From positions 1-9,574 of the forward strand of contig JADFOU010000061.1 of NCBI GenBank assembly GCA_022562655.1: 9,574 nt of DNA. The letters run 5' to 3'. The notes below the pieces were generated by a model. It searched no databases and was not told where the DNA came from. It was given only the letters and a program-made list of their open reading frames with translations. Position numbers and translations under genes: made by a program. The DNA is from a candidate division TA06 bacterium. GTDB lineage: Bacteria; Hydrothermota; DG-26; E44-bin18; JADFOU01. Of the stretch, positions 1 through 7,545 are shown piece by piece; position 1 is the first letter of the stretch; every line of letters starts with the position of its first letter.

Positions 1-315
1 AATCCAAAGGATTACGGTGTAGCCGAAATGGATGGGGATCGTGTTATCCGAATAGTGGAAAAACCGAAGAAAATAAAATCGAAATTTGCTGTGACCGGAA
101 TCTATTTATATGACAACCAGGTCTTCGACTTCATCCGTAAACTCAAACCCTCGCATCGGGGAGAATTAGAGATCACAGATGTGAACAATCTCTATATCCA
201 GAAGGGAACAATGACTTTTGAAATTCTCGAAGGTTGGTGGGGAGATGCTGGAGCGTCAGTGGACGCCTTGCTGGAAGTGAATAATTTCATCTCCCGAAAG
301 CAAAAAGGTTCGTGA
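1..315 (+). CDS. rfbA: Sugar-phosphate nucleotidylyltransferase, RfbA/RmlA-like (3' part only)
   Basis: The first 104 visible codons are the C-terminal part of a nucleotidylyltransferase; the 5' end lies outside the window. The family joins glucose-1-phosphate to dTTP, giving dTDP-glucose and pyrophosphate, the first step to dTDP-rhamnose. What shows this: DYGVAE, then VEKPKKIKSKFAVTGIYLYD and the diagnostic LKPSHRGELEITDVNNLY, all as in RmlA. Two things are odd. The usual AWLDTGT segment reads GWWGDAG, closer to long or archaeal-type relatives. The protein also stops just after LLEVNNFISRK, whereas enterobacterial RmlA continues for roughly 50 residues that form the allosteric and dimer region. 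It is therefore a short form, and its substrate may not be glucose-1-phosphate. rfbD starts 28 nt downstream, which supports a rhamnose or related deoxysugar role. The symbol is given at family level. Confidence 0.8.
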   Translation, partial: NPKDYGVAEMDGDRVIRIVEKPKKIKSKFAVTGIYLYDNQVFDFIRKLKPSHRGELEITDVNNLYIQKGTMTFEILEGWWGDAGASVDALLEVNNFISRKQKGS

Positions 316-320
316 CTCGG

Positions 321-343
321 TACGAATTACGAATCCCGAACTC
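321..343 (+). repeat. Heptad repeat (TACGAAT unit) before rfbD
   Basis: TACGAAT occurs twice in tandem (321-327, 328-334), followed by a degenerate third copy, CCCGAAC (335-341). Two bases then lead into the rfbD ATG. It fills most of the 28 nt gap between the rfbA-like gene and rfbD. No SD-like sequence is present here. It belongs to a set of period-7/8 spacers in this window that share the period but not the sequence. Confidence 0.7.
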
Positions 344-1198
344 ATGGTAATACTGGTGACAGGTTCGAAGGGGCTTTTGGGAAATGACTTCTGTCAGATT
401 CTTTCTAAAAATCATCGAGTCATTGCTCTTGGGAGAGATGAACTGGATATCACCCGACCTGAAACAGTAGATAAGGTTAAGAACTATTCCCCGGATCTTG
501 TCTGCCACCTGGCTGCCTATACCGATGTGGATGGATGTGAAAAAAACCCAGAGAAAGCCTTCGAGGTGAACGGACAGGGCACGAGAAATGTCGCCCTCGG
601 AGCGAGAAAGGCAAGAGTTCCCATCCTCTATCTCTCCACAGACTATCTTTTTGATGGCGAGAAAAAAGAACCCTACAAAGAAAATGACTCTCCCAATCCC
701 CTCAATGTCTATGGGAGGTCAAAACTGGAGGGAGAGAATAGAATCATGGAGATCCTTCAGGATTACTATATTGTGAGAAGTTCTTGGCTCTTTGGAGTTT
801 CAGGGAAGAACTTCGTGGACACGATTCTGAAATTGGCAGAGGAGAGAGAAGTTCTTCAGGTTGTCGCTGATCAGATTGGATCACCCACGTATACCCCTGA
901 CCTTGCCGAGGCTCTCCAGAAACTCATTGATCTCGGGTCCTTCGGGGTTTATCACGTGACAAATTCCGGAAGTTGCTCCTGGTTTGAGTTTGCAAGAAAA
1001 GCCTGTGAATTGGCTGAGGTGACGAATTGTCGGCTCGAAGAAACGGACACCGAAAGATTCCCTCGTCCAGCCACGAGACCTTCCTATTCCGTCCTCGACA
1101 ACAGTCACTTTCAGGGGGTTTTAGGCTGCTCCATCCGGTCCTGGGAGGAGGCTCTTGGCGATTACATGGTAATGAGAAAGAGTGTGCAAGATGGATAA
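344..1198 (+). CDS. rfbD: dTDP-4-dehydrorhamnose reductase
   Basis: Reduces dTDP-4-dehydro-L-rhamnose to dTDP-L-rhamnose with NAD(P)H in the cytoplasm, the last step of dTDP-rhamnose synthesis for O-antigen or other surface polysaccharide. The 284-residue protein has usual RfbD length and is an extended short-chain dehydrogenase. It has the Rossmann motif VTGSKGLLG (residues 5-13), LAAYTDVDGCE (57-66), the family signature STDYLFDG (98-105), and catalytic YxxxK as Y123-GRS-K127. VRSSWLFG and DQIGSPTYTPDLA follow, as in RfbD. The ATG at 344 is chosen because the nucleotide-binding strand starts at once (MVILVTG). It has no recognisable SD and is preceded almost directly by a heptad repeat. The 3' end overlaps gmhA by 8 nt. 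rfbB and rfbC are not in the window. Confidence 0.95.
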   Translation: MVILVTGSKGLLGNDFCQILSKNHRVIALGRDELDITRPETVDKVKNYSPDLVCHLAAYTDVDGCEKNPEKAFEVNGQGTRNVALGARKARVPILYLSTDYLFDGEKKEPYKENDSPNPLNVYGRSKLEGENRIMEILQDYYIVRSSWLFGVSGKNFVDTILKLAEEREVLQVVADQIGSPTYTPDLAEALQKLIDLGSFGVYHVTNSGSCSWFEFARKACELAEVTNCRLEETDTERFPRPATRPSYSVLDNSHFQGVLGCSIRSWEEALGDYMVMRKSVQDG

Positions 1199-1778
1199 AA
1201 AAACCCTCGTAAAGGAGACCCTTCAAGAGAGTGCAAAGGTGAAAGAGAGTCTCCTTACTGAGATAGATGCGATACTGAAGATCGCCCAATGGGTTTTGGA
1301 GACGACTCAAAATGGGGGAAAGGTTCTTCTCTGCGGAAATGGAGGGAGTGCCGCCGACAGCCAGCATATTGCCTGTGAGCTGGTCGGAAAATTGTCCAAA
1401 GAGCGAAAGGGACTTCCCGCCATTGCCCTCACCACCGATACTTCCATTCTCACTGCGATCTCCAATGATTGGGAGTTTGAAAAGGTCTTCTCCCGCCAGG
1501 TAGAGGCCCTTGGGAAGAAAGGAGATCTCTTGATTGCCATCAGCACGAGTGGAAAGTCGCCGAATATCTTGAAGGCGGTGGAGACCGCAAATCAATGGGG
1601 GATGAAAACCGTTGCCCTGACCGGATTTGATGGAGGCCCTCTCAAGGATCTTGCTGATCTCACCCTGATCGTACATTCAGAAGATGTCCAGAGGATACAA
1701 GAAGCCCACATCACGTTAGGCCATATCATCTCAGATCTTGTGGAGAGGGAAATTATAGAAATGCAAAATGCAAAATGA
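1191..1778 (+). CDS. gmhA: D-sedoheptulose-7-phosphate isomerase
   Basis: Converts sedoheptulose-7-phosphate to D-glycero-D-manno-heptose-7-phosphate, the first step to ADP-heptose for the LPS inner core; works in the cytoplasm as a zinc-dependent tetramer. The 195-residue protein matches E. coli GmhA (192) and is one SIS domain. It has the phosphate-binding loop CGNGGSAADSQH (48-59) and ISTSGKSPNILKA (117-129). The zinc/catalytic set known for GmhA is visible as H59, E63, Q170 and H178, at the same spacing as H61, E65, Q172 and H180 of E. coli. Start: ATG at 1191, 8 nt inside rfbD, with weak GAGAAAGAG about 8 nt upstream. An in-frame GTG at 1182 would add three residues. The last residues (MQNAK) and the stop are encoded by an ATGCAAA heptad array, so the C-terminus looks remodelled. 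No gmhB or hldE is seen here. Confidence 0.95.
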   Translation: MDKKTLVKETLQESAKVKESLLTEIDAILKIAQWVLETTQNGGKVLLCGNGGSAADSQHIACELVGKLSKERKGLPAIALTTDTSILTAISNDWEFEKVFSRQVEALGKKGDLLIAISTSGKSPNILKAVETANQWGMKTVALTGFDGGPLKDLADLTLIVHSEDVQRIQEAHITLGHIISDLVEREIIEMQNAK

Positions 1779-1788
1779 AAAATCAGTA
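1761..1788 (+). repeat. Heptad repeat (ATGCAAA unit) over the gmhA stop codon
   Basis: ATGCAAA occurs twice in tandem (1761-1767, 1768-1774), then ATGAAAA (1775-1781) and a weak fourth unit, ATCAGTA. The array encodes the gmhA C-terminus and supplies its TGA (1776-1778). The rest of the spacer to ispE (to 1819) shows no clear promoter or terminator. Confidence 0.7.
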
Positions 1789-1819
1789 GCAGGGGTCTGA
1801 ATCGGGCTATTTGGAATCT

Positions 1820-2764
1820 ATGAAGAGTCTAACACTTAAATCCTATGGAAAGGTGAACCTCGGTTTGCAGGTTCTTGGAAAGCGGAAGGATGGCTATCAC
1901 GAGATTGAGACTGTCTTGACTACCGTCGACCTTTATGACGAGATCATCCTCACCCCATCCAGAGAGGGAATCCGGGTCAGAACGGACCACCCGAACCTTC
2001 CTACGGATGAAAGAAACCTCGTCTACCAAGCAGCTCGCCTTCTCTTCAAATCCCCCTACCTCCCCCCCTTAAGCAAAGGGAGAAAGGGGGATTTCCATGA
2101 GGGTGTGGAGATATTTATCCGAAAGAGGATTCCCATCGGGGGAGGGTTGGGAGGAGGGAGTTCCAATGGGGCAACGGTCCTGAAAGGACTCTCAGACCTC
2201 TTTCAAATCCCCCTATCCAATGGAGATCTTATGGAACTTGCAAAAGAGCTCGGTTCCGATCTCCCCTTTTTTCTGAAAGGGGGGACTGCCCTGGCAACTG
2301 GAAGAGGAGAGACCCTCCAATCCCTTTCCCATCCTCTACCCTTCTGGCTCGTCATTGTCTATCCAGGATTTCCGATCTCTACACCTTGGGCCTATCGAAA
2401 ATTGGACTTGACAATACCTCATCAATCTCTTAAGATACTTGTCGAAGCGATTGAGAAGGGAGACCTTTCTACAGTCGCTTCAAAACTCAACAACTCATTT
2501 GAGGAGGTGATGTTCCGGGATTGTCCAGCTTTAAAAGTGGTGAAGGAGAGGCTGCTTTGCCACGGCGCCCTCGGCGCTTCGCTTTCAGGGAGTGGATCTT
2601 CATGTTTCGGCATCTGTGAAGATGGGGATTCGGCTCTGAGGATTGCCTCGCACTTTGGAAATAACAGGAAGTGGAAGTTGGAAAGAATGAGATCACTGCC
2701 TGTTATTTTCGAGGGGGATTCCGAATTCATCGTTGTGGTCACAAAGACCCTAAGGGAGGTTTAG
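1820..2764 (+). CDS. ispE: 4-diphosphocytidyl-2-C-methyl-D-erythritol kinase, with repeat-encoded insert
   Basis: ATP-dependent GHMP kinase that phosphorylates CDP-methylerythritol in the MEP isoprenoid pathway; cytoplasmic. The start LTLKSYGKVNLGLQVLGKRKDGYHEIET is typical of IspE, with the conserved lysine at K11. The ATP-binding glycine loop PIGGGLGGGSSN is near residues 105-116, the active-site aspartate is D147 in LGSDLPFF, and the C-terminal LSGSGSS motif is present. Length is 314 residues, longer than the roughly 280-300 usual. The likely reason is a segment at residues 77-92 (KSPYLPPLSKGRKGDF) encoded by a palindromic element between AARLLF and the GVEIFIRKRIP strand. The ATG at 1820 fits the usual N-terminus; a TTG at 1811 is in frame and would add three residues. 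There is only a weak GGA upstream. spoVG follows after 3 nt. Confidence 0.94.
   Translation: MKSLTLKSYGKVNLGLQVLGKRKDGYHEIETVLTTVDLYDEIILTPSREGIRVRTDHPNLPTDERNLVYQAARLLFKSPYLPPLSKGRKGDFHEGVEIFIRKRIPIGGGLGGGSSNGATVLKGLSDLFQIPLSNGDLMELAKELGSDLPFFLKGGTALATGRGETLQSLSHPLPFWLVIVYPGFPISTPWAYRKLDLTIPHQSLKILVEAIEKGDLSTVASKLNNSFEEVMFRDCPALKVVKERLLCHGALGASLSGSGSSCFGICEDGDSALRIASHFGNNRKWKLERMRSLPVIFEGDSEFIVVVTKTLREV
2048..2094. repeat. Palindromic GC-clamped element inside ispE
   Basis: Outer arms AAATCCCCC (2048-2056) and GGGGGATTT (2086-2094) are perfect inverted repeats. Between them lie a second C-rich block and a weaker G-rich partner. This has the form of the widespread intergenic elements in Desulfobacterota, Nitrospirota and cyanobacteria that begin AAATCCCCCT and end GGGGGATTT (recalled, not searched). 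Here it is read through in frame as ispE codons 77-92, and the peptide SPYLPPLSKGRKGDF resembles conceptual translations of such elements. Both strands are nearly equivalent, so no orientation is assigned. Confidence 0.75.
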
Positions 2765-2767
2765 AAG

Positions 2768-3064
2768 ATGGAGATCACTGAAGTGAGGGTTTCCCTCCGG
2801 GATGAAGAGAGACTGAAGGCTTTTGCCAATGTCACCTTCGACAACTGCTTCGTCGTTCGGAGCCTAAAGGTTATTGATGGGCCCAATGGGCTTTTTATCT
2901 CAATGCCTTCCAGGAAGATGAAAGACGGAAGCCATCGGGATATGGCTCATCCTATCAACACGGAGATGAGGTCAAAACTCGAAGAGGTTGTATTGGAGGC
3001 CTACCGGAAGGAACTGGAACAAACCGGCGAGTCCAATCAAAGCGGGGAGCCGAAAGAGGAATAA
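2768..3064 (+). CDS. spoVG: SpoVG family nucleic-acid-binding regulator
   Basis: Small single-domain SpoVG protein of 98 residues, the usual size. The family signature is clear: MEITEVRV at the start, then LKAFANVTFDNCFVVRSLKVIDGPNGLFISMPSRK (about 17-50) and the DMAHPINTEMR segment (58-68). SpoVG proteins bind DNA or RNA. In Bacillus and Staphylococcus they affect septation, capsule and virulence genes, but the family is common in non-sporulating bacteria, so the name does not imply sporulation. The last ~15 residues are polar and probably disordered. The ATG at 2768 is 3 nt after the ispE stop. An SD, GGGAGG (2753-2758), lies inside the last ispE codons, pointing to translational coupling. 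The ispE-spoVG pairing, with tRNA-Gln and prs next, is a known arrangement in Geobacter-like genomes (from memory). Confidence 0.95.
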   Translation: MEITEVRVSLRDEERLKAFANVTFDNCFVVRSLKVIDGPNGLFISMPSRKMKDGSHRDMAHPINTEMRSKLEEVVLEAYRKELEQTGESNQSGEPKEE

Positions 3065-3070
3065 AGACTC

Positions 3071-3108
3071 AGTTGCAGGAGTCCGCCTGAGGCGGACCTC
3101 TGCCAACT
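3071..3108 (+). other. Hairpin between spoVG and tRNA-Gln
   Basis: A perfect 7-bp stem, GTCCGCC (3081-3087) with GGCGGAC (3091-3097), closes a TGA loop. It is extended by outer pairing of AGTTG (3071-3075) with CAACT (3104-3108) and partial pairing between. No U-run follows (the next bases are GCCGCTAACC), so it is not a standard intrinsic terminator. It may be a REP-like repeat, an mRNA 3'-end stabiliser, or a processing site before the tRNA. Confidence 0.6.
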
Positions 3109-3120
3109 GCCGCTAACCTT

Positions 3121-3191
3121 TGGGGCGTGGGCAAGCGGCAAGCCACGGGACTTTGGATCCCGGACCGGAGGTTCGAATCCTCCCGCCCCAG
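3121..3191 (+). tRNA. tRNA-Gln (anticodon UUG)
   Basis: A complete cloverleaf can be drawn. Acceptor stem TGGGGCG (3121-3127) pairs with CGCCCCA (3184-3190), with discriminator G at 3191. D stem is GGC/GCC (3130-3132, 3142-3144). Anticodon stem is CGGGA/TCCCG around loop CTTTGGA (3151-3157), anticodon TTG at 3153-3155. T stem is GGAGG/CCTCC around TTCGAAT (3172-3178). The 3' CCA is not encoded, so it must be added by a nucleotidyltransferase. The gene lies between spoVG and prs on the same strand with no visible promoter, so it is probably cut from a common transcript. The prs start is 24 nt downstream. Confidence 0.95.
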
Positions 3192-3215
3192 CTTTTTCTG
3201 AATTTGTCTCGACTT

Positions 3216-4154
3216 ATGGAAGAGAATTTGAAAGTCTTCTCGGGAAATGCCAATCTGGAGTTGGCAAAGGAGATCTGTGATGTACTCCAAATCACCCTGG
3301 GAAAGGCTTTTGTGGGGCGTTTCTCGGATGGGGAGATCCAGATTAAGATTGAAGAGAATGTACGGGGTTGTGATGTCTTTATCGTCCAATCCACTTTTCC
3401 CCCTGCGGAGAATCTCTTCGAACTTCTTTTGATGATAGACGCAGTGCGGCGGTCTTCAGCAAAGCGAATCACAGCGGTCATCCCCTATTATGGATACGCC
3501 CGTCAGGACAAGAAGGATAAACCGAGGGTGCCGATCTCAGCCAAAGTCATCGCGAATCTCCTCGAATCCTCAGGTGCAGATCGAATCCTCACGATTGATC
3601 TTCACGTGGAGCAGATCCAAGGGTTCTTCGACATTCCCGTAGACCACCTCTATGCAGCCCCTGTCTTCATCGAACACCTTCAAGATTTTGAAAGGAAAGA
3701 TTTGGTGGTCGTCTCTCCAGATCCTGGACGGGTCAATCGGGCAAGGGCGATGGCAAAAAGACTCGGAAACCTTCCCATTGCGATCATTGATAAGAGGAGA
3801 CCTTCCCCGAATATTGCAGAGGTGATGAATGTGGTGGGTGAAGTGAAAGGGAAGAATTCTCTCATCATCGATGACATTGTGGACTCCGGCGGTACGATTA
3901 TCGGGGCATCTGAAGCTCTCAAAAGGGAAGGGGCTCTGAAAATTACCGCCTGTTGCACCCACCCTCTTCTCTCCGGAAATGCTTCCGAAAAGCTCCAGGA
4001 ATCAAAGATCGAAGAAATGATAGTGACCAATACGATTTCCATTCATCCTGAGAAAAGAAACGCATTTCTACAAGTTCTCACCATATCAAATCTCTTGGGC
4101 GAAGCCATCCACCGAATCCACACGGAGCAGTCAGTGAGTACCCTTTTTGTCTGA
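3216..4154 (+). CDS. prs: Ribose-phosphate pyrophosphokinase
   Basis: Makes PRPP from ribose-5-phosphate and ATP, feeding purine, pyrimidine, histidine, tryptophan and NAD synthesis. The protein is 312 residues (E. coli 315). Class I Prs features in order: KVFSGNANLELA (6-17), FSDGEIQIKIEENVRG (36-51), IPYYGYARQDKKDKPRVPISAK (89-110), the divalent-cation signature DLHVEQIQGFFDIPVDHLYA (128-147), and the PRPP loop DDIVDSGGTI (219-228). One deviation is PDPGRVNRAR (168-177), where homologues usually have PDxGGVxRAR. The ATG at 3216 is chosen because family homology begins there; the open frame runs further upstream only through the tRNA. No SD is visible in the 24 nt after the tRNA, so translation may use a leader created by tRNA 3' processing. 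rplY follows after 6 nt. Confidence 0.96.
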   Translation: MEENLKVFSGNANLELAKEICDVLQITLGKAFVGRFSDGEIQIKIEENVRGCDVFIVQSTFPPAENLFELLLMIDAVRRSSAKRITAVIPYYGYARQDKKDKPRVPISAKVIANLLESSGADRILTIDLHVEQIQGFFDIPVDHLYAAPVFIEHLQDFERKDLVVVSPDPGRVNRARAMAKRLGNLPIAIIDKRRPSPNIAEVMNVVGEVKGKNSLIIDDIVDSGGTIIGASEALKREGALKITACCTHPLLSGNASEKLQESKIEEMIVTNTISIHPEKRNAFLQVLTISNLLGEAIHRIHTEQSVSTLFV

Positions 4155-4160
4155 GGAATC

Positions 4161-4832
4161 ATGAAAGAAATCACTTTAAAAACAAAGGTTAGAAAAGAAA
4201 TCGGGAAGGAAGCTGTAAAAAGGCTTCGGAAAGAAGGTTGGATCCCTGCCATTCTCTATGGTCATGGAGAGGAGACCTTTCCCATAGCTGTAGAAGAAAG
4301 TTCCCTCCATCTTGTACATGAGAGTAGCATCCTCTCTATGGAAATGGATGGAGGGTCACACCGAAAGACGCTCGTCAAAGAGATTCAACGGGACTTCATT
4401 ACGGATGAGGTCCTTCATCTGGACTTCCAACTGATCCACGAGCATGAAAAGATCACCGTAGAGGTACCCATCGTTCTCGAGGGACACGCTGTGGGGGTTA
4501 AGGATGAAGGGGGAACCCTGGAACATTTTCTTCGAACTGTTCAGATCCATTGTCTCCCCGCGGAGATCCCTCAAGAGTTTCGGTTGGATGTCTCCTCTTT
4601 AAAGATTGGGGATGCTTATCATGTAAGAGATCTGGCAATGCAAAACCCAAACCTGGACATCGAAGAAGATCCTGAACAAACCATCCTGACCATCACACCT
4701 CCGAAGGTGGAAGCCGTCGCTCCTGTCGCGGAAGAGGGAGAAGAAGTAGAGGAAAAGGAGCCTGAGGTGATTGGAAAGGAAGAGGAAGAGGAAAAGGAAA
4801 AGGAGAAGAAGGAGGGAGAAGAGAAAGGTTGA
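4161..4832 (+). CDS. rplY: 50S ribosomal protein L25, CTC/TL5 form
   Basis: Binds 5S rRNA in the large subunit. The 223-residue protein is the two-domain form (CTC of Bacillus, TL5 of Thermus), not the ~95-residue E. coli L25. Residues 1 to about 92 form the 5S-binding barrel (KEIGKEAVKRLRKEGWIPAILYG, then KTLVKEIQRDFITDEVLHLDFQ). Residues about 93-180 form the C-terminal domain (VEVPIVLEGHAVGVKDEGGTLE, then LPAEIPQEFRLDVSSLKIGDAYHVRDL). From about residue 189 there is a Glu/Lys-rich disordered tail, common in this form. The ATG at 4161 has SD GAGGA at 4153-4157, overlapping the prs stop. The tail is encoded by a long purine run that also holds the pth SD, and the rplY stop overlaps the pth start by 4 nt. 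Confidence 0.96.
   Translation: MKEITLKTKVRKEIGKEAVKRLRKEGWIPAILYGHGEETFPIAVEESSLHLVHESSILSMEMDGGSHRKTLVKEIQRDFITDEVLHLDFQLIHEHEKITVEVPIVLEGHAVGVKDEGGTLEHFLRTVQIHCLPAEIPQEFRLDVSSLKIGDAYHVRDLAMQNPNLDIEEDPEQTILTITPPKVEAVAPVAEEGEEVEEKEPEVIGKEEEEEKEKEKKEGEEKG
4773..4828 (+). other. 56-nt uninterrupted purine tract at the rplY/pth junction
   Basis: Every base from 4773 to 4828 is A or G on the + strand. It encodes the last part of the Glu/Lys tail of L25 and contains several SD-like sites, the best being AAGGAGGGAG just upstream of the pth TTG. Such tracts can adopt triplex (H-DNA) structure under supercoiling and are rich in ribosome-binding potential; whether either matters here is unknown. Confidence 0.8.
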
Positions 4833-5404
4833 AGATTCTCTGCGGACTCGGAAACCCTGGACCGTCCTACGAATCGACCCGTCACAATTTAGGGTTCCGG
4901 GTCGTTGAGACTCTTGCTCAACGTTTTAAGACAAAATTCAAAAAAGGAGCAGGGAAATTTCTCTTAGCCAAAACTACCGAGGAGATTCTTATTGTAAAAC
5001 CGCTCACTTACATGAATCGAAGTGGTTTGGCTCTATTGGATGTGACGCAGACATACGATCTCTTATCGGAAGATCTCCTCGTTATCTGTGATGATTGTGA
5101 CCTAAATTTTGGAAGGATTCGATTGAGGAGGGGAGGGGGAGAAGGAGGACATCATGGGTTAGAGTCCATCATCGAACAGTTAAGAACGAAGCGATTCCCC
5201 AGACTCCGCATTGGGATTGGAAGGCCGGAAGAAGAGGAGCTTGAGGAATTTGTGCTGTCGGAATTTACTCCATCGGAAAAGAAAGAGATAGAGGAGATTC
5301 TCAAGAGGGCGGCGGATGCCGTTCTTCTTTTTGTCGAAGAAGGGGTCGAAAAGGCGATGTCCACAGTGAACGACCCCAATTTCAAAAGTGGCGATAGGCA
5401 GTAA
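4829..5404 (+). CDS. pth: Peptidyl-tRNA hydrolase
   Basis: Releases peptides from prematurely dropped peptidyl-tRNA so the tRNA can be reused; cytoplasmic monomer. It has 191 residues, as usual for bacterial Pth. Landmarks: GLGNPGPSYESTRHNLGF (6-23) with catalytic H19, KPLTYMNRSG (57-66) with N63, DDCDLNFG (88-95) with the active-site aspartate, and GGHHGL (106-111). The last normally reads GGHNGL, so the conserved Asn is replaced by His. The start is TTG, overlapping the rplY stop as TTGA. A strong SD (AAGGAGGGAG region, about 4808-4818) sits upstream and the family N-terminus begins exactly there. After the usual C-terminal AM-x-x-x-N segment come about ten extra residues; the final ones and the TAA stop come from an AGGCAGT heptad array. 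Translation is likely coupled to rplY. Confidence 0.95.
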   Translation: MKILCGLGNPGPSYESTRHNLGFRVVETLAQRFKTKFKKGAGKFLLAKTTEEILIVKPLTYMNRSGLALLDVTQTYDLLSEDLLVICDDCDLNFGRIRLRRGGGEGGHHGLESIIEQLRTKRFPRLRIGIGRPEEEELEEFVLSEFTPSEKKEIEEILKRAADAVLLFVEEGVEKAMSTVNDPNFKSGDRQ

Positions 5405-5440
5405 GCAGTAGGCAGTAGCAGCCCCCTGCCACCTGCCACA
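5396..5440 (+). repeat. Heptad repeat pair (AGGCAGT, then TGCCACC) between pth and hppA
   Basis: AGGCAGT (5396-5402), AAGCAGT (5403-5409) and AGGCAGT (5410-5416) run in tandem. After AGCAGCCCCC come two heptads of roughly complementary sense, TGCCACC (5427-5433) and TGCCACA (5434-5440). The two halves can form an imperfect hairpin (GCAGTAGGCAG with CTGCCACCTGC). The pth TAA stop (5402-5404) lies inside the array, and the array ends 7 nt before the hppA ATG. No SD is present. Confidence 0.75.
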
Positions 5441-5447
5441 GCTTTTC

Positions 5448-7481
<2,034 letters not shown>

Positions 7482-7545
7482 TGGTTAAATAGTTAAATCG
7501 TTAAATGGTTAAACTTAACCAATCACCAATTACCAATCACCAACT
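7482..7545 (+). repeat. Octad (TNGTTAAA) and heptad (AATCACC) arrays filling the hppA-ychF spacer
   Basis: The whole 64-nt spacer is repeat. Four octads start at 7482: TGGTTAAA, TAGTTAAA, TCGTTAAA and TGGTTAAA (to 7513). A transition unit CTTAACC (7514-7520) follows, then heptads AATCACC, AATTACC and AATCACC (7521-7541) and a partial AACT that touches the ychF ATG. The junction GGTTAAAC/TTAACC is nearly palindromic, so the second array is roughly the opposite-strand sense of the first. No SD and no promoter are seen; the CA-rich right part should be an unstructured leader. Confidence 0.85.

Noticed and set aside
1182..1190. GTG at 1182 as the gmhA start
   Set aside because: The ATG at 1191 has SD-like GAGAAAGAG at workable spacing and gives catalytic residue spacing equal to E. 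coli GmhA; the extension adds only three residues and cannot be fully excluded.
924..1676. 250-codon antisense open frame over rfbD and gmhA
   Set aside because: It has no recognisable domain, spans two well-supported genes on the other strand, and has composition expected of a shadow frame.
3120..3215. Upstream extension of prs by 32 codons
   Set aside because: The extension translates the tRNA-Gln gene and has no family homology; Prs homology starts exactly at the ATG at 3216.
3192..3215. Terminator after tRNA-Gln (CTTTTTCTG)
   Set aside because: The short T-run has no local hairpin other than tRNA arms, and prs would then have no promoter.
4619..4885. Ser/Phe-rich antisense open frame opposite the rplY tail
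   Set aside because: It is the complement of the Glu/Lys purine tract, which removes stops on both strands; no independent evidence of coding.
7482..7545. CRISPR array
   Set aside because: Units of 7-8 nt are contiguous with no spacers; no cas genes are present.
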